From Desulfonatronum sp. SC1 (GTDB lineage Bacteria > Desulfobacterota > Desulfovibrionia > Desulfovibrionales > Desulfonatronaceae): a stretch of 64,000 nt of DNA. Every line of letters begins with the position of its first letter. Positions within the stretch are counted from its first letter, which is position 1. Position numbers and translations under genes: made by a program. Shown piece after piece: positions 24,122-34,428 of this stretch. The stretch lies in NCBI RefSeq assembly GCF_003046795.1, contig NZ_PZKN01000016.1, forward strand, positions 1-64,000. The letters are read 5' to 3'. The notes beneath the pieces were generated by a model, which was not told the origin of the DNA, did no database searches, and was given only the letters and a program-made list of their open reading frames with translations.

Positions 24122-24890
24122 AATCGACGGAATCAGCAAACGCTTCGGCGGCCTTCTGGCCCTGACGGACGTTTCGTTCAACGTGATCGAAGGTGAAATC
24201 CTCGGTCTGATCGGTCCCAACGGGGCCGGAAAGACGACCATGTTCAACTGTATCGCCGGAGTGTACAAGCCCACGTCCGGCAATCTGGTCTTCACCCGGG
24301 ATGAAAAATCCGTGCGCGTCAACGGCCGCAAACCGGAAAAAATGACGGAGCTGGGCATTGCCCGCACCTTCCAGAACATCCGTTTGTTCAGCGCACTGAC
24401 AGTCCTGGACAACGTGCGCATCGCCCGCCACTGCCGGACCACGTCCAACTTTTTTCGCTCCGTATTACGGACAAAATTTCAACAAGCCGAAGAAAAGGAA
24501 ATCGTCGACGCATCCATGCGCTGGCTGGATTTCGTCGGCCTGGGCCATCACGCCCTGGCCGATGCCAGCAGCCTGTCCTACGGGGATCAACGCCGCCTGG
24601 AAATCGCACGGGCCCTGGCCACGGAGCCGAAGCTGCTCCTGCTCGACGAACCTGCCGCGGGCATGAACCCCAGGGAAACCCGGATGCTCGTGGACCTGAT
24701 CCATGCCATTCTGGACGTCGGGGTCACCGTGATGCTCATCGAGCACGACATGAGGCTGGTGATGACCATCTGTAAACGGCTTGTGGTCCTGGATCACGGC
24801 ACCCTGATCGCCGAGGGCGGCCCCAAGGAAGTCCGGGAGAATCCCCAGGTCATCGAGGCGTATCTGGGAAGGGGGGCGGCCCATGCTTGA
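24105..24890 (+). CDS. livG: Branched-chain amino acid ABC transporter ATP-binding protein LivG
   Basis: This 261-residue ATPase has Walker A GPNGAGKT (about residues 37-44), a Walker B segment ending LLLLDEPAAGMNP and the C-terminal IEHDMRLVM switch. The signature is LSYGDQRRLEIARA, the LivG form. It has a GTG start with AAGGAAG upstream, overlapping livM. The C-terminus overlaps the livF start by 8 bp. Confidence 0.93.
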   Translation: MTPLLEIDGISKRFGGLLALTDVSFNVIEGEILGLIGPNGAGKTTMFNCIAGVYKPTSGNLVFTRDEKSVRVNGRKPEKMTELGIARTFQNIRLFSALTVLDNVRIARHCRTTSNFFRSVLRTKFQQAEEKEIVDASMRWLDFVGLGHHALADASSLSYGDQRRLEIARALATEPKLLLLDEPAAGMNPRETRMLVDLIHAILDVGVTVMLIEHDMRLVMTICKRLVVLDHGTLIAEGGPKEVRENPQVIEAYLGRGAAHA

Positions 24891-25590
24891 GTTGCGGGAC
24901 GTACAGGCCTACTATGGCAACATCCAGGCCCTGAAAGGCATCAGCCTGAATGTCCAGGCCGGCGAGATCGTCACCCTGGTCGGGTCCAACGGCGCGGGAA
25001 AATCCACGACTCTGATGACCATTTCCTCTGTGGTGCCCGTGCGCTCCGGGAGCATCACCTTCCTGGGCAAGGACATCACCAAGACGGCCACGGACAAGGT
25101 CGTGGCCATGGGCATCACCCAGGTTCCGGAAGGCAGAATGATCTTTCCGGCCTTGACGGTCCTGGAAAATCTGCGCATGGGCGGCTACTTGCGCAAGGAC
25201 AAGGCCGGACTGAAAGAGGATGAAGAGCGGGCTTTCAAGATGTTTCCAATCCTCAAAGAACGTCGCAAGCAATACGGAGGCACGCTTTCCGGAGGCGAGC
25301 AGCAGATGCTGGCCATCGCCCGCGCCTTGATGGCCCGGCCCAAACTGCTCCTGCTGGACGAGCCATCCCTGGGACTGGCACCCATCGTGGTGGAAAACAT
25401 CTTCGACGTCATCGTCCAGATCAACAAGGAAGGCACCACGGTCCTCCTGGTTGAACAAAATGCCCAAATGGCCCTCCAAATCGCACATCGCGGCTACGTC
25501 CTGGAAACCGGCCTGGTTACCATGTCCGGAGAAGCCTCGGACCTTTTGGAGGATCCAAAGGTCCAGGCCGCGTACTTGGGGATGGATTGA
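24883..25590 (+). CDS. livF: Branched-chain amino acid ABC transporter ATP-binding protein LivF
   Basis: This 235-residue ATPase has Walker A GSNGAGKS, the LivF feature QVPEGRMIFPALTV, signature LSGGEQQMLAIARAL and Walker B LLLLDEPSLGLAP. It forms the ATPase heterodimer with LivG and ends the livJHMGF operon. No clear terminator is seen in the 61 bp before guaB, so some read-through is possible. Confidence 0.93.
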   Translation: MLELRDVQAYYGNIQALKGISLNVQAGEIVTLVGSNGAGKSTTLMTISSVVPVRSGSITFLGKDITKTATDKVVAMGITQVPEGRMIFPALTVLENLRMGGYLRKDKAGLKEDEERAFKMFPILKERRKQYGGTLSGGEQQMLAIARALMARPKLLLLDEPSLGLAPIVVENIFDVIVQINKEGTTVLLVEQNAQMALQIAHRGYVLETGLVTMSGEASDLLEDPKVQAAYLGMD

Positions 25591-25651
25591 TTTTCAAGCA
25601 TCAAATCGCACATAAAATGAGAATACGCCCAAAAACAAGGATACCTTTTCC

Positions 25652-27118
25652 ATGGACCATGAATCAGAAATCCCTTTCGGCCTGACGTTTGACGACGTGT
25701 TGCTGGTTCCGAGCTATTCGGAAGTTTTGCCGGACAAGGCGGATGTGCGGACCCGGATCACGCCGGAGATTGAGTTGAATATTCCGTTGGTCAGCGCGGC
25801 CATGGACACGGTTACGGACGCGCGGATGGCCATCTCCATGGCCCGGTCCGGGGGCATGGGCATCATTCACAAGAACATGCCTATCGAGCGACAAAAGATC
25901 GAGGTGGAGAAGGTCAAGAAGTCCGAAAGCGGGATGATCATCGACCCGGTGACCATCCATCCGGAGGACAGCGTGGCCAAGGTTCTGGAAATGATGTCCG
26001 ACTACCGGATCTCCGGCCTGCCGGTGGTGGAAAACGATCACCTAGTGGGTATCGTCACCAACCGGGACGTGCGGTTTGTCACGGACATGGAGACCAAGGC
26101 TCGGGAAATCATGACCAGCGAGGATCTGGTCACCGTGCCCGTGGGAACGACCCTGGACCAGGCCAAGAACCTGCTGCACGAAAACCGGATCGAGAAACTG
26201 CTGGTGGTGGACCACAACCAGAAGCTGCGCGGTCTCATCACCATCAAGGACATTGAGAAGGTCAAGAAATACCCCAATTCCTGCAAGGACTCCGTGGGAC
26301 GGCTGCGAGTTGGCTGCGCCGTGGGCGTGGGCGCGGACGGCGAGGCCCGTGTGGCTGCCCTGCTCCAATCCGGGGCGGATCTGTTCGTCGTGGATTCGGC
26401 TCACGGGCACACGAAGAACATCCTTGAGGCCGTCCGGAGAATCAAGGGCAGCTTTCCCCATTGCCAGCTCGTGGCCGGCAACGTGGCCACCTACGAGGGC
26501 GCCCGGGATCTGATCCGGGCCGGGGCCGACGCGGTCAAAGTGGGCATTGGTCCGGGCTCCATCTGCACCACCCGGATCGTGGCCGGAGTGGGCGTGCCCC
26601 AGGTTACGGCGATCATGGAGGCGGTCCGGGCATGCCGTGAGGCTGACAAATGCCTGGTGGCGGACGGCGGGATCAAATTCTCCGGCGACATCGTCAAGGC
26701 CATTGCCGCCGGCGGGGACTGCGTGATGATCGGCAGCCTGTTTGCAGGGACAGAGGAAAGTCCGGGAGAGACCATCCTATACCAGGGCCGTTCCTACAAA
26801 ATCTACCGAGGCATGGGCTCCATTGATGCCATGCGCGATGGCAGTTGCGACCGGTATTTCCAGGAAAAGTCCTCCAAGCTGGTTCCCGAAGGAATTGTCG
26901 GCAGAGTGCCGTACAAGGGCCCGGTCACGGAAAGCATCTACCAACTCGTGGGCGGCCTGCGCTCCGGCATGGGCTATCTGGGCAGCCCGGATCTGAAGGC
27001 CCTCCAAACCCAGGCCAAGTTCGTGCGCATCTCCCCGGCCGGGCTGCGGGAAAGCCATGTGCACGACGTGATCATCACCAAGGAAGCACCCAACTATCGC
27101 GTGGAGAATTTCTCATAA
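25652..27118 (+). CDS. guaB: IMP dehydrogenase
   Basis: This 488-residue protein has the usual GuaB length. It makes XMP from IMP with NAD, the first committed step to GMP. The barrel starts with [17 protein letters not shown], two CBS domains lie at about 95-205, and the catalytic Cys305 is in [11 protein letters not shown]. The stop overlaps the guaA start (TAATG), so the two GMP-synthesis genes are coupled. Its product path continues in guaA and, further along the same gene series, gmk. Confidence 0.97.
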   Translation: MDHESEIPFGLTFDDVLLVPSYSEVLPDKADVRTRITPEIELNIPLVSAAMDTVTDARMAISMARSGGMGIIHKNMPIERQKIEVEKVKKSESGMIIDPVTIHPEDSVAKVLEMMSDYRISGLPVVENDHLVGIVTNRDVRFVTDMETKAREIMTSEDLVTVPVGTTLDQAKNLLHENRIEKLLVVDHNQKLRGLITIKDIEKVKKYPNSCKDSVGRLRVGCAVGVGADGEARVAALLQSGADLFVVDSAHGHTKNILEAVRRIKGSFPHCQLVAGNVATYEGARDLIRAGADAVKVGIGPGSICTTRIVAGVGVPQVTAIMEAVRACREADKCLVADGGIKFSGDIVKAIAAGGDCVMIGSLFAGTEESPGETILYQGRSYKIYRGMGSIDAMRDGSCDRYFQEKSSKLVPEGIVGRVPYKGPVTESIYQLVGGLRSGMGYLGSPDLKALQTQAKFVRISPAGLRESHVHDVIITKEAPNYRVENFS

Positions 27119-28665
27119 TGCAAACAGACAACGTCATCATTCTGGATTTCGGCTCCCAGTATACCCAGTTGATCGCCCGCCGGGTGCGCGAGGCCGGGGT
27201 CTATTCGGAAATCCACCCCTGCACCATCACCACCGAGGAACTGCGGGCCCTGAACCCCAAGGCGCTGATTCTCTCCGGCGGCCCGGCCAGCGTGATCAAC
27301 AACGAGGCCCCGTCCCTGGATCCGCGCATCCTGGATTGGGGCCTGCCTATTCTCGGCATCTGCTACGGCATGCAGCTTCTAGCGCATATCGGCGGCGGGG
27401 AGGTCGTTCCGTCCCAAGACAGGGAATACGGCCGGGCCGAGTTGTTCATCTCCGGGGAATGTCCTCTTTGGCAGGGATTGGCGATCACCGAGGGGCTCAA
27501 GGTCTGGATGTCCCACGGAGACAAGGTCTTGACCCCGCCGCCTGGATTCATTCCCCTGGCCCGGACCAGCCGGGTGGACGTGGCGGCCATGGCCGACGCT
27601 TCCCGTAAGATCTACGCCTTACAGTTCCACCCAGAAGTCGTCCATACCGAGGACGGCGACACGATTCTGCGCAACTTTTTGTTCCGGGTGGCCGGTCTGA
27701 ACCCGAACTGGAACATGGCCTCCTTTCTGGAAGAAAACCTGGCCCGACTGCGCGACCAAATCGGGGAACAGGAGCAGGTGATCTGCGCACTGAGCGGCGG
27801 CGTGGACTCCACCGTGGTGGCCGTGATGCTGCACAAGGCCATCGGGCGCCGACTGCACTGCGTCTTGGTGGACAATGGCCTGCTGCGCCTGGGCGAAGGC
27901 GAGGAAATTGTAGCCTATCTGCGCCAGCATTTCGATCTGAACCTGCAGTACGCCCAATCCCAGGACCTGTTCCTCTCCCGGCTCAAGGGCGTTGAGGATC
28001 CGGAACAAAAACGCAAGATCATCGGCCACACCTTCATCGAAGTTTTTGAACAGGAAGCCAAATCCCTGACCGGCATCAAGTACCTGGCCCAGGGCACCCT
28101 GTACCCGGACGTCATTGAAAGCATCTCCTTCAAGGGCCCTTCCGCGGTGATCAAAAGCCACCACAACGTGGGCGGACTGCCGGAGACGATGGACCTGGAC
28201 CTGATCGAACCCTTGCGGGAACTGTTCAAGGACGAAGTACGCAAAGTGGCTGTGGAACTCGGCCTGCCCGACTTCATCGTCTGGCGGCATCCGTTCCCGG
28301 GGCCGGGGTTGGCCATCCGCATCCTGGGAGAAGTCACCCCGGAGCGGCTGGACATCCTGCGCCAGGCCGACAAGATCGTCCACAGCGAACTCATGGCCGC
28401 CGGCTGGTACTACAAGGTCTGGCAGGGCTTCGCCGTGCTCCTGCCCCTGAAGACCGTGGGCGTGATGGGCGACGAACGGACCTACGAGCATGTCATCGCC
28501 CTGCGCATTGTGGACAGCATCGACGCCATGACCGCGGACTGGTCCCGGGTGCCCTCGGAAATCCTGGCCCAGATATCCAACCGGATCATAAATGAAGTCA
28601 AGGGCGTAAACAGGGTCGTCCTGGACATCTCCTCCAAACCGCCCAGCACAATTGAGTGGGAGTAG
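27118..28665 (+). CDS. guaA: GMP synthase (glutamine-hydrolysing)
   Basis: This 515-residue enzyme makes GMP from XMP, ATP and glutamine. The glutamine amidotransferase domain has Cys82 ([11 protein letters not shown]), His171 and Glu173 (FHPEV). The ATP-pyrophosphatase loop is SGGVDS at 226-231, and the C-terminal dimerisation domain ends KPPSTIEWE as in most GuaA. The true start is the ATG at 27118 ([14 protein letters not shown]); the longer open frame before it is inside guaB. Confidence 0.97.
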   Translation: MQTDNVIILDFGSQYTQLIARRVREAGVYSEIHPCTITTEELRALNPKALILSGGPASVINNEAPSLDPRILDWGLPILGICYGMQLLAHIGGGEVVPSQDREYGRAELFISGECPLWQGLAITEGLKVWMSHGDKVLTPPPGFIPLARTSRVDVAAMADASRKIYALQFHPEVVHTEDGDTILRNFLFRVAGLNPNWNMASFLEENLARLRDQIGEQEQVICALSGGVDSTVVAVMLHKAIGRRLHCVLVDNGLLRLGEGEEIVAYLRQHFDLNLQYAQSQDLFLSRLKGVEDPEQKRKIIGHTFIEVFEQEAKSLTGIKYLAQGTLYPDVIESISFKGPSAVIKSHHNVGGLPETMDLDLIEPLRELFKDEVRKVAVELGLPDFIVWRHPFPGPGLAIRILGEVTPERLDILRQADKIVHSELMAAGWYYKVWQGFAVLLPLKTVGVMGDERTYEHVIALRIVDSIDAMTADWSRVPSEILAQISNRIINEVKGVNRVVLDISSKPPSTIEWE

Positions 28666-28669
28666 GCAC

Positions 28670-29191
28670 ATGTTCGGCATCGGCACAACGGAACTGCTCA
28701 TCATCATGCTCGTGGCCCTGATCGTCCTGGGTCCAAAGCAGCTTCCCGGCATCGCCCGTTCCCTGGGCAAGGCCCTGGGAGAATTTCGGCGCGTGACCAC
28801 GGATGTTCAGCGGACCTTGAATCTGGAAGCGGCGAAGATCGAAGAGGACGAGCGGGAGCAGAAAAAGGCCGCTGCGGTTGCCAAGAAGGCTGAGAAACCT
28901 CAACCCGCCGCGAAACCGGAACCTTCTTCACCGCCCCCTTCGGCTGCAGGCGAGGAGAGCGCCCCACCTCCGGAACACGCGGATTCAAATCCCTATGTCG
29001 CCGCGCAGGACGAAACTTCACCGGATGCAAGCCAACCCCAGCCAATGGCTTCGCACGCTCCGCCCCAGGAATCGACTGCCTTTACACAGGACTCCTCTTC
29101 TTCCGGAGCGAGGGACGCCTCCCCCGCCGAGGAACTTGAAAAAGAGACCTCCGATCCGTCCGAATCATCACAGTCCAGGGTCCAGACATGA
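28670..29191 (+). CDS. tatB: Twin-arginine translocase subunit TatB
   Basis: This 173-residue protein has an N-terminal membrane helix (FGIGTTELLIIMLVALIVLG) followed by the amphipathic helix (PKQLPGIARSLGKALGEF) common to TatA/TatB. The phenylalanine-glycine start, the single Glu in the helix and the long tail (rich in Ala, Pro, Glu, Ser) fit TatB better than TatA. It is directly followed by tatC. It starts 4 bp after guaA; no tatA gene is in the window. Confidence 0.88.
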   Translation: MFGIGTTELLIIMLVALIVLGPKQLPGIARSLGKALGEFRRVTTDVQRTLNLEAAKIEEDEREQKKAAAVAKKAEKPQPAAKPEPSSPPPSAAGEESAPPPEHADSNPYVAAQDETSPDASQPQPMASHAPPQESTAFTQDSSSSGARDASPAEELEKETSDPSESSQSRVQT

Positions 29192-29994
29192 ACGAGACGA
29201 CCCAGAATACGGATCAGCAAAAGGAAGACGCCGGAGAGCTGAAGGAAATGACCCTCATGGACCACCTGGGGGAATTGCGGTCCCGATTGACCCGGTCCGC
29301 GGTGGCCGTCGTAGTGGGTTTTCTGATCTGTTACGCATTTTCCAAACAGCTCTTCGGGATCATGATGCTGCCGCTGATGGAGGTCATGCCACCGGAAAGC
29401 ACCCTGATTTTCACGGGTCTGCCCGAAGCTTTTTTCACCTACGTCAAGACCGCCTTCGTGGCCGGCCTGTTTTTGGTCAGTCCCTATATTTTCTATCAGA
29501 TCTGGCAATTCATCGCCCCAGGACTGTACGAGAACGAGCGCAAGTACATGATCCCCATCGCCGCGATTTCCGCCTTGTTTTTCATCAGCGGCGCGTTGTT
29601 CGGGTATTACGTCGTTTTTCCCTTCGGCTTCGAATTCTTCATGGGTTATGCGGACGAAATGATCCGACCCATGCCCAGCCTTAAGGAATATTTCAGTTTT
29701 TCTCTGAAACTGCTTTTGGCCTTTGGGGTGATTTTCGAGCTGCCCCTGTTCATCTTCTTTCTGGCCCGGCTAGGCCTGGTCACTCCCGCGTGGCTGCGCA
29801 AGCAACGCAAATACGCAATCCTGCTCTCCTTCGTGGTGGCCGCGATCCTCACTCCTCCGGACGGAATCACCCAGATCCTGATGTCCGGCCCGTTGATCAT
29901 TCTCTATGAGGTCAGCATCTACGTGGCGCATTTTTTCGGCAAGAAAAAGAAGCCCAAGCCCACGGACGACGAAGGGGAGGAGGCGAATCCATGA
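29188..29994 (+). CDS. tatC: Twin-arginine translocase subunit TatC
   Basis: This 268-residue inner-membrane protein has six hydrophobic segments and the TatC signature MTLMDHLGELRSRL near the N-terminus, followed by FLVSPYIFYQIWQFIAPGLY. It recognises twin-arginine signal peptides of folded cofactor enzymes such as periplasmic hydrogenases. The start overlaps the tatB stop by 4 bp. The tail is unusually rich in Lys and acidic residues. Confidence 0.96.
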   Translation: MNETTQNTDQQKEDAGELKEMTLMDHLGELRSRLTRSAVAVVVGFLICYAFSKQLFGIMMLPLMEVMPPESTLIFTGLPEAFFTYVKTAFVAGLFLVSPYIFYQIWQFIAPGLYENERKYMIPIAAISALFFISGALFGYYVVFPFGFEFFMGYADEMIRPMPSLKEYFSFSLKLLLAFGVIFELPLFIFFLARLGLVTPAWLRKQRKYAILLSFVVAAILTPPDGITQILMSGPLIILYEVSIYVAHFFGKKKKPKPTDDEGEEANP

Positions 29995-30908
29995 CCGCCC
30001 CAGGGCAGGCCAGAAGCATGACCGGCTTTGGAACGAGCCAAGTCCATGACGACCATGGACGGCAAAGCTGGGAGATTCGCACGGTCAATTCCCGCTATCT
30101 GGAAGTGAAATGGCGGATTCCGGGTTATTGTCGCCGTCTGGAGGGCACTTGGGAAAGAATCGTCCGCGAGCATCTGGCCAGAGGCCGGGTGGAGATCAGC
30201 CTGGATCTTCGGCTCAACCGCCCGGACAGCGTTTGCCCAACCCTGGACATGGCCCAGGCCCAGGGCATGCTGGACCAGATGCACGCCTTGGCGGACCGGA
30301 CCGGACTTGCTTTTGAGCCCGACCTGAATCAGTTGCTGCATCACGGCGGCCTGTGGCGGGAACCTTCCGGAGACTTGCCGGAACCCCTGGTCGGTTCTCT
30401 GGTCGCCGGACTGCGGACCGCGCTGAGGGATGTCCAGGAAACCCGCTCCAGGGAAGGGCGAACCTTGAGCGTGGACATTCTTGAACGCCTGGATCACCTG
30501 ACACGGATTTCGGCCACCATCCGCGACAAGGTTTCCCTGCTCGCTCCGAAACGCATGGAAACGTTACGCGAGCGGGTCGATGCGCTGCTTCAAGGATGCA
30601 ACCAGCACAAGAATTCGGCCCCGCTGGTGCTGGACGAACCCCGACTTTTGCAGGAGTTCGCCCAGCTTGCGGATCGACTGGACGTCAGCGAGGAACTCAC
30701 CCGTTTGTCCGCGCATCTGGAAGAGGCGGTCAGAATTCTGACCACGCTCCCTGATCCCGGTCGGCGACTGGATTTTCTGTTTCAGGAATGTCTGCGGGAG
30801 ATCACCACCTGCGGCAACAAGACCCAGGACGCGGATATCAGCCGCGACGTCGTGGCATTCAAGGCGGAACTGGAAAAGAGTCGAGAACAGGTCCAAAACC
30901 TGGAATAG
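29991..30908 (+). CDS. yicC: YicC/YloC-family endoribonuclease
   Basis: This 305-residue protein begins with MTGFG after a short lead and ends with the highly conserved [21 protein letters not shown](I) segment of YicC proteins (DUF1732), which has acidic and His-like metal-site residues. YicC has been shown to be an RNA endonuclease in E. coli. It overlaps tatC (ATGA) and precedes remA and gmk, the usual yicC-remA-gmk neighbourhood. Confidence 0.92.
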   Translation: MTAPGQARSMTGFGTSQVHDDHGRQSWEIRTVNSRYLEVKWRIPGYCRRLEGTWERIVREHLARGRVEISLDLRLNRPDSVCPTLDMAQAQGMLDQMHALADRTGLAFEPDLNQLLHHGGLWREPSGDLPEPLVGSLVAGLRTALRDVQETRSREGRTLSVDILERLDHLTRISATIRDKVSLLAPKRMETLRERVDALLQGCNQHKNSAPLVLDEPRLLQEFAQLADRLDVSEELTRLSAHLEEAVRILTTLPDPGRRLDFLFQECLREITTCGNKTQDADISRDVVAFKAELEKSREQVQNLE

Positions 30909-30945
30909 CCGCTCCATCAACTTTCAGCCGAGGAGGAAGATTTCC

Positions 30946-31215
30946 ATGTCCAAAACAAGCCTGTTGAACATCGGGTACGGCAATTTCGTCGTCAGCTCCA
31001 GAATCATCACCATCGTCAGCCCGACCTCCTCCCCCATGCGCCGACTGCGTGAAGAGGCCAAGGCAGACAAGCGGTTAATCGACGCCACACAGGGCCGCAA
31101 AACACGCTCCATCATCATCACGGACTCCAATCACGTCATTCTCTCCGCCATTCAAGCCGAAACCATCGGACAGCGCTACACCGTCCGCGACGACGGCCCG
31201 GACGAGGACAAGTAG
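30946..31215 (+). CDS. RemA-like DUF370 protein
   Basis: This 89-residue protein has the DUF370 pattern [21 protein letters not shown] and [19 protein letters not shown]. In Bacillus subtilis RemA is a DNA-binding activator of biofilm matrix genes; function outside Firmicutes is less known. Its place between yicC and gmk is strongly conserved. The start has GAGGAGGAAG upstream. It ends 1 bp before gmk. Confidence 0.9.
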   Translation: MSKTSLLNIGYGNFVVSSRIITIVSPTSSPMRRLREEAKADKRLIDATQGRKTRSIIITDSNHVILSAIQAETIGQRYTVRDDGPDEDK

Positions 31216-31216
31216 C

Positions 31217-31843
31217 ATGGACGGGGAACCAGAACGGTCCCGCCAGGGCATCCTTTTGGTAATCAGCGCCCCCTCGGGTACGGGTAAAAGCACGCTGATC
31301 AACCGGTTACGCGTCGAATTTCCCCGCCTGGCCTTTTCGGTGTCCTACACGACCCGCGCCCCCAGGGCCGGAGAACTAAACGGCCGGGAATATCATTTCG
31401 TCGATTCGGAGACATTCAACGGCCTCCGTGACTCGGGCAAGCTAGCCGAATGGGCGGAGGTCCACGGCAATTTCTACGGGACCTCCAGGCCGGCGGTCCA
31501 GGCGATGCTGGACCAGGGCCGGGACGTGCTCTTCGACATCGACGTCCAAGGTTCCCGACAATTGCGCCAGGCATTCGCCCAAGGCGCGTTCATCTTTCTC
31601 TTCCCCCCCTCCATGCGGGTTCTGGAACAACGGTTGCGAGGCAGAGGCACCGAAACCGAGGAATCCCTGGCCAAACGAATGGCCAACGCCCGCCGGGAGC
31701 TGGAACAGGCGGATTTTTTCGACTACTGGATCGTGAACGACGACCTTGACCGAGCCTACCAGAATCTGCGCGGCGTATATCAGGCCGAAGGTCTGCGCAA
31801 ATCGTGCAACCCGGGACTCGTGGAGCAGATCTTGGCCGGGTGA
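31217..31843 (+). CDS. gmk: Guanylate kinase
   Basis: This 208-residue enzyme phosphorylates GMP to GDP, following guaB and guaA of the same gene series. It has a P-loop APSGTGKS at 18-25 and the GMP-binding segment SYTTRAPRAGELNGREYHFV. Visible lid and base-contact residues include RGTETEESLAKRM. Confidence 0.97.
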   Translation: MDGEPERSRQGILLVISAPSGTGKSTLINRLRVEFPRLAFSVSYTTRAPRAGELNGREYHFVDSETFNGLRDSGKLAEWAEVHGNFYGTSRPAVQAMLDQGRDVLFDIDVQGSRQLRQAFAQGAFIFLFPPSMRVLEQRLRGRGTETEESLAKRMANARRELEQADFFDYWIVNDDLDRAYQNLRGVYQAEGLRKSCNPGLVEQILAG

Positions 31844-31905
31844 GTCGCTTATTTTGAGCCGAACCGGCTCAAGCGATCCGAAAACCGACTTGTCGTGAAA
31901 ATCTC

Positions 31906-32673
31906 ATGGCCCAATTGATCATCGCCCTGGATACGCCGGACCTGGAATCGGCCCTGCTACTCGTCGACCGGTTGCATCAGCACACGCGTTGGTTCAAGGT
32001 CGGCTTGGAATTGTTCTCCGCGGTCGGCCCCCGAGTAGTGGAAGCCGTGCGATCCAGGGACTGCAATGTTTTTCTGGACCTGAAATTTCTGGACATCCCG
32101 AACACGGTCCAATCCGCGGTCCGGGCCGTATCGAGTCTGGGCGTGAACATGCTCACCGTCCACTTGTCCGGAGGCCGACGGATGGTCCAGGCAGCTCTGG
32201 AGGGTGTCCACCAGGGAACTCCCTCCGCCGTGTCCCCTCCCCTGGTTGTAGGGGTGACGATGCTCACCAGTTTGAACCAGGAAGACCTTTCCTGGATGAC
32301 AAAACCCGGTGAAAAAGCCGTTCCCGACCCGGGCGACCTGGCCATTGTCCTGGCCGAACACGGACGCCGATGGGGCGTGGACGGCGTGGTCTGTTCGCCC
32401 TTGGAGGTCTCCAGGATCAAGTCCCTTACCGACCCCCTCTGCATCTGCGTCACCCCGGGCATCCGCATGCCGTCCGACGGGACTCCCGAACTCGCGAAGG
32501 ACGATCAATCCCGGACCCTTACTCCGGCCGAAGCCGTAGCCGTCGGCAGTGACTATCTGGTGGTGGGCCGCCCCATTACCCGGGCGAGCGACCCGGCCCG
32601 TGCCGCGGAATTCTTTTTGCAATCCATGGCAGCGACTATCGCAAGGAGGCATCCATGGCCGAACGTTCCGTGA
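31906..32673 (+). CDS. pyrF: Orotidine 5'-phosphate decarboxylase
   Basis: This 255-residue barrel enzyme makes UMP. The catalytic motif DLKFLDIPNTV is at 58-68 (Asp58, Lys60, Asp63). The C-terminal phosphate site reads SDYLVVGRPITRASDP. It is slightly longer than most group I members because of an inserted loop near residue 130 (MTKPGEKAVPDPGD). The C-terminus overlaps the start of the next gene by 19 bp. Confidence 0.95.
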   Translation: MAQLIIALDTPDLESALLLVDRLHQHTRWFKVGLELFSAVGPRVVEAVRSRDCNVFLDLKFLDIPNTVQSAVRAVSSLGVNMLTVHLSGGRRMVQAALEGVHQGTPSAVSPPLVVGVTMLTSLNQEDLSWMTKPGEKAVPDPGDLAIVLAEHGRRWGVDGVVCSPLEVSRIKSLTDPLCICVTPGIRMPSDGTPELAKDDQSRTLTPAEAVAVGSDYLVVGRPITRASDPARAAEFFLQSMAATIARRHPWPNVP

Positions 32674-33437
32674 CAACTCCACAGAAGGAACACGCCCAGA
32701 AAACCAAGGAACGGATCAAAGGCGTTTTTTCGTCCCAGGTGCTGACCAAAATCGGCACCGGCTCGACGCTGCGCAAAAGCATCCAGAAAAGTTATTTTTT
32801 CGTCAAGGAGTTGGATGACGGGAGCATTGAAGTCCAACCGCTGAACGTGAACTACGTGCCTTCCGGTCCGAAACAGGTTATTCTAATAGATGAGTTTCTG
32901 GAAAAATTTTCGCCGGAGCCGGAATTTTACACCATTACGGTCATGCCCAAAATGCGGGAGTTGGAGAAGACCATTGCCCGAGGCGACCGCCACCGCAAGC
33001 GCGGCGAGACGTTCAGCGCGGAAATGGAATACGGCAATGCCGTCAGGGTCGACGAGGAAAACGTTCGCGCCAATTTCGGACTGGGATTGACCTACCTTGA
33101 GCGTGGGGCCACGGACAAGGCCCAGGATATTTTCGAAAGGCTGGTCAAGATGGAGTCGGCTTACGAGGCGGAGCACAAACACCTGTTCAACGAGTTCGGC
33201 ATCAACCTACGGAAAAACAAGATGATCGACCAAGCTTTGGATTACTATGCCCGGGCTCTGGAGCTTTCGGAGAACGATGAGAACCTTTGCTACAATATCG
33301 CTCGGGTCCATCTTGAACGCAAGGACATTCCAAAAACCGTCGAAATGCTGACCAAAGCCCTGGATATCAACCCGGAAATGCCGGAATCCATCAAATTTAT
33401 GGATTTTCTCAAAAGCAAAGGCTTGGTCAAAACGTAA
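32655..33437 (+). CDS. Tetratricopeptide-repeat protein
   Basis: This 260-residue soluble protein has no signal peptide. Residues of about 110-255 contain three or four TPR units (GNAVRVDEENVRANFGLGL, LDYYARALELSENDENLCYN, TKALDINPEMPE), which usually serve protein contact. The N-terminal 90 residues (KERIKGVFSSQVLTKIGTGS, KSYFFVKELDDG) match no domain I know but recall a conserved Desulfovibrio-type TPR protein. It is coupled to pyrF by overlap. Partner unknown. Confidence 0.75.
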   Translation: MAERSVTTPQKEHAQKTKERIKGVFSSQVLTKIGTGSTLRKSIQKSYFFVKELDDGSIEVQPLNVNYVPSGPKQVILIDEFLEKFSPEPEFYTITVMPKMRELEKTIARGDRHRKRGETFSAEMEYGNAVRVDEENVRANFGLGLTYLERGATDKAQDIFERLVKMESAYEAEHKHLFNEFGINLRKNKMIDQALDYYARALELSENDENLCYNIARVHLERKDIPKTVEMLTKALDINPEMPESIKFMDFLKSKGLVKT

Positions 33438-33505
33438 CACGTCCGCGTATCGATGACCCGCTCCATCGGCGCGTCATATTTCGGAAAAACCTAAGGGAGT
33501 TATGG

Positions 33506-34384
33506 GTGGCTTTTCACGCCAGAGGGCAAGATTTTTTGAACGAACTACCGGAAATTCATCAAGATCTTCCGGTTTCCCCGCAACTTTTTCAGACGCTGTT
33601 TTCGCTGACCAGCGACCAATCCAGTTCGTCGCTGGTGGACATCGCCAAGGTCATCGAGAAAGATCAGGGATTGACCGTCCGTGTTCTGACCATGGCCAAT
33701 TCGGCCTATTATGGATTGCAGTCCCAAGTCGGTTCCGTGCATCGGGCCGTGATGATCCTGGGGCTCCAGGAAGTCCGTAAACTGCTTCTGCTCTTGAACA
33801 TCCGCTCCCTGGAGCAGCGCCTGGATGCGGATATCTTTGACGTTTCGAGCCACTGGCGACACCAGGTGGATGTGGCCCATGCCGTCAAAATCATGGCCGG
33901 CCACGCTCCGGGGACGGACCCCGAAGAACTGTTCACCATCGGCCTGCTCCATGACCTGGGCAAGATGATCACCGCCCTCTACCGCCCCGACGATTGGAAA
34001 GCCATCCTTGCTTTGTGCGCGGCCAAAAATGTTCCGCTCTTTGTCGCCGAAGACGCCTATTGGGGGCTGGATCACGCCCTGATAGGGGCGATGACCCTGA
34101 AATCCTGGTTTCTCCCGGCTTCCCTGACCGAACCCATCAATTGGCATCACGCCCCTGGGCTGGCCAAGGATTTCGAGGTACAAGCCAGGATGATCCGGCT
34201 GGCGGACGTTCTGGTTCGCCATCAGCTTGACCAGCATTCCCGCGATTGGCCCGAGAAAAACCTCCCCGCCAAGGACATCCGCGACCTTCGGCTTCCAGAA
34301 GACCTCGAACAGAATTTAATTCCCGAAATGCGGGCCTCGGGCCGGACCGACCAGTTTCTACGAAGCCTGGGAATCGCGGCATAA
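33506..34384 (+). CDS. HDOD-domain signalling protein
   Basis: This 292-residue protein is made almost entirely of an HDOD domain: LTVRVLTMANSAYYGLQSQVGSV and HRAVMILGLQEVRKLLL, then HRHQVDVAH-like and IGLLHDLGKMI. HDOD proteins are non-catalytic relatives of HD-GYP and often take part in c-di-GMP or regulatory networks. Here an HDxG-like 'LHDLGK' is present, so metal binding is not excluded. It has a GTG start with GGGAG upstream; an ATG at 33502 is in another frame. Confidence 0.85.
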   Translation: MAFHARGQDFLNELPEIHQDLPVSPQLFQTLFSLTSDQSSSSLVDIAKVIEKDQGLTVRVLTMANSAYYGLQSQVGSVHRAVMILGLQEVRKLLLLLNIRSLEQRLDADIFDVSSHWRHQVDVAHAVKIMAGHAPGTDPEELFTIGLLHDLGKMITALYRPDDWKAILALCAAKNVPLFVAEDAYWGLDHALIGAMTLKSWFLPASLTEPINWHHAPGLAKDFEVQARMIRLADVLVRHQLDQHSRDWPEKNLPAKDIRDLRLPEDLEQNLIPEMRASGRTDQFLRSLGIAA

Positions 34385-34428
34385 AGCCCAAAAATGTCCT
34401 TCTGATCAGCACCAGTCCTTTTCCCATC

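Noticed and set aside
22988-24448. A 486-residue minus-strand frame across livM and livG
   Set aside because: It crosses two overlapping real genes and is Asp/Gly/Gln-rich as expected from reversed codons.
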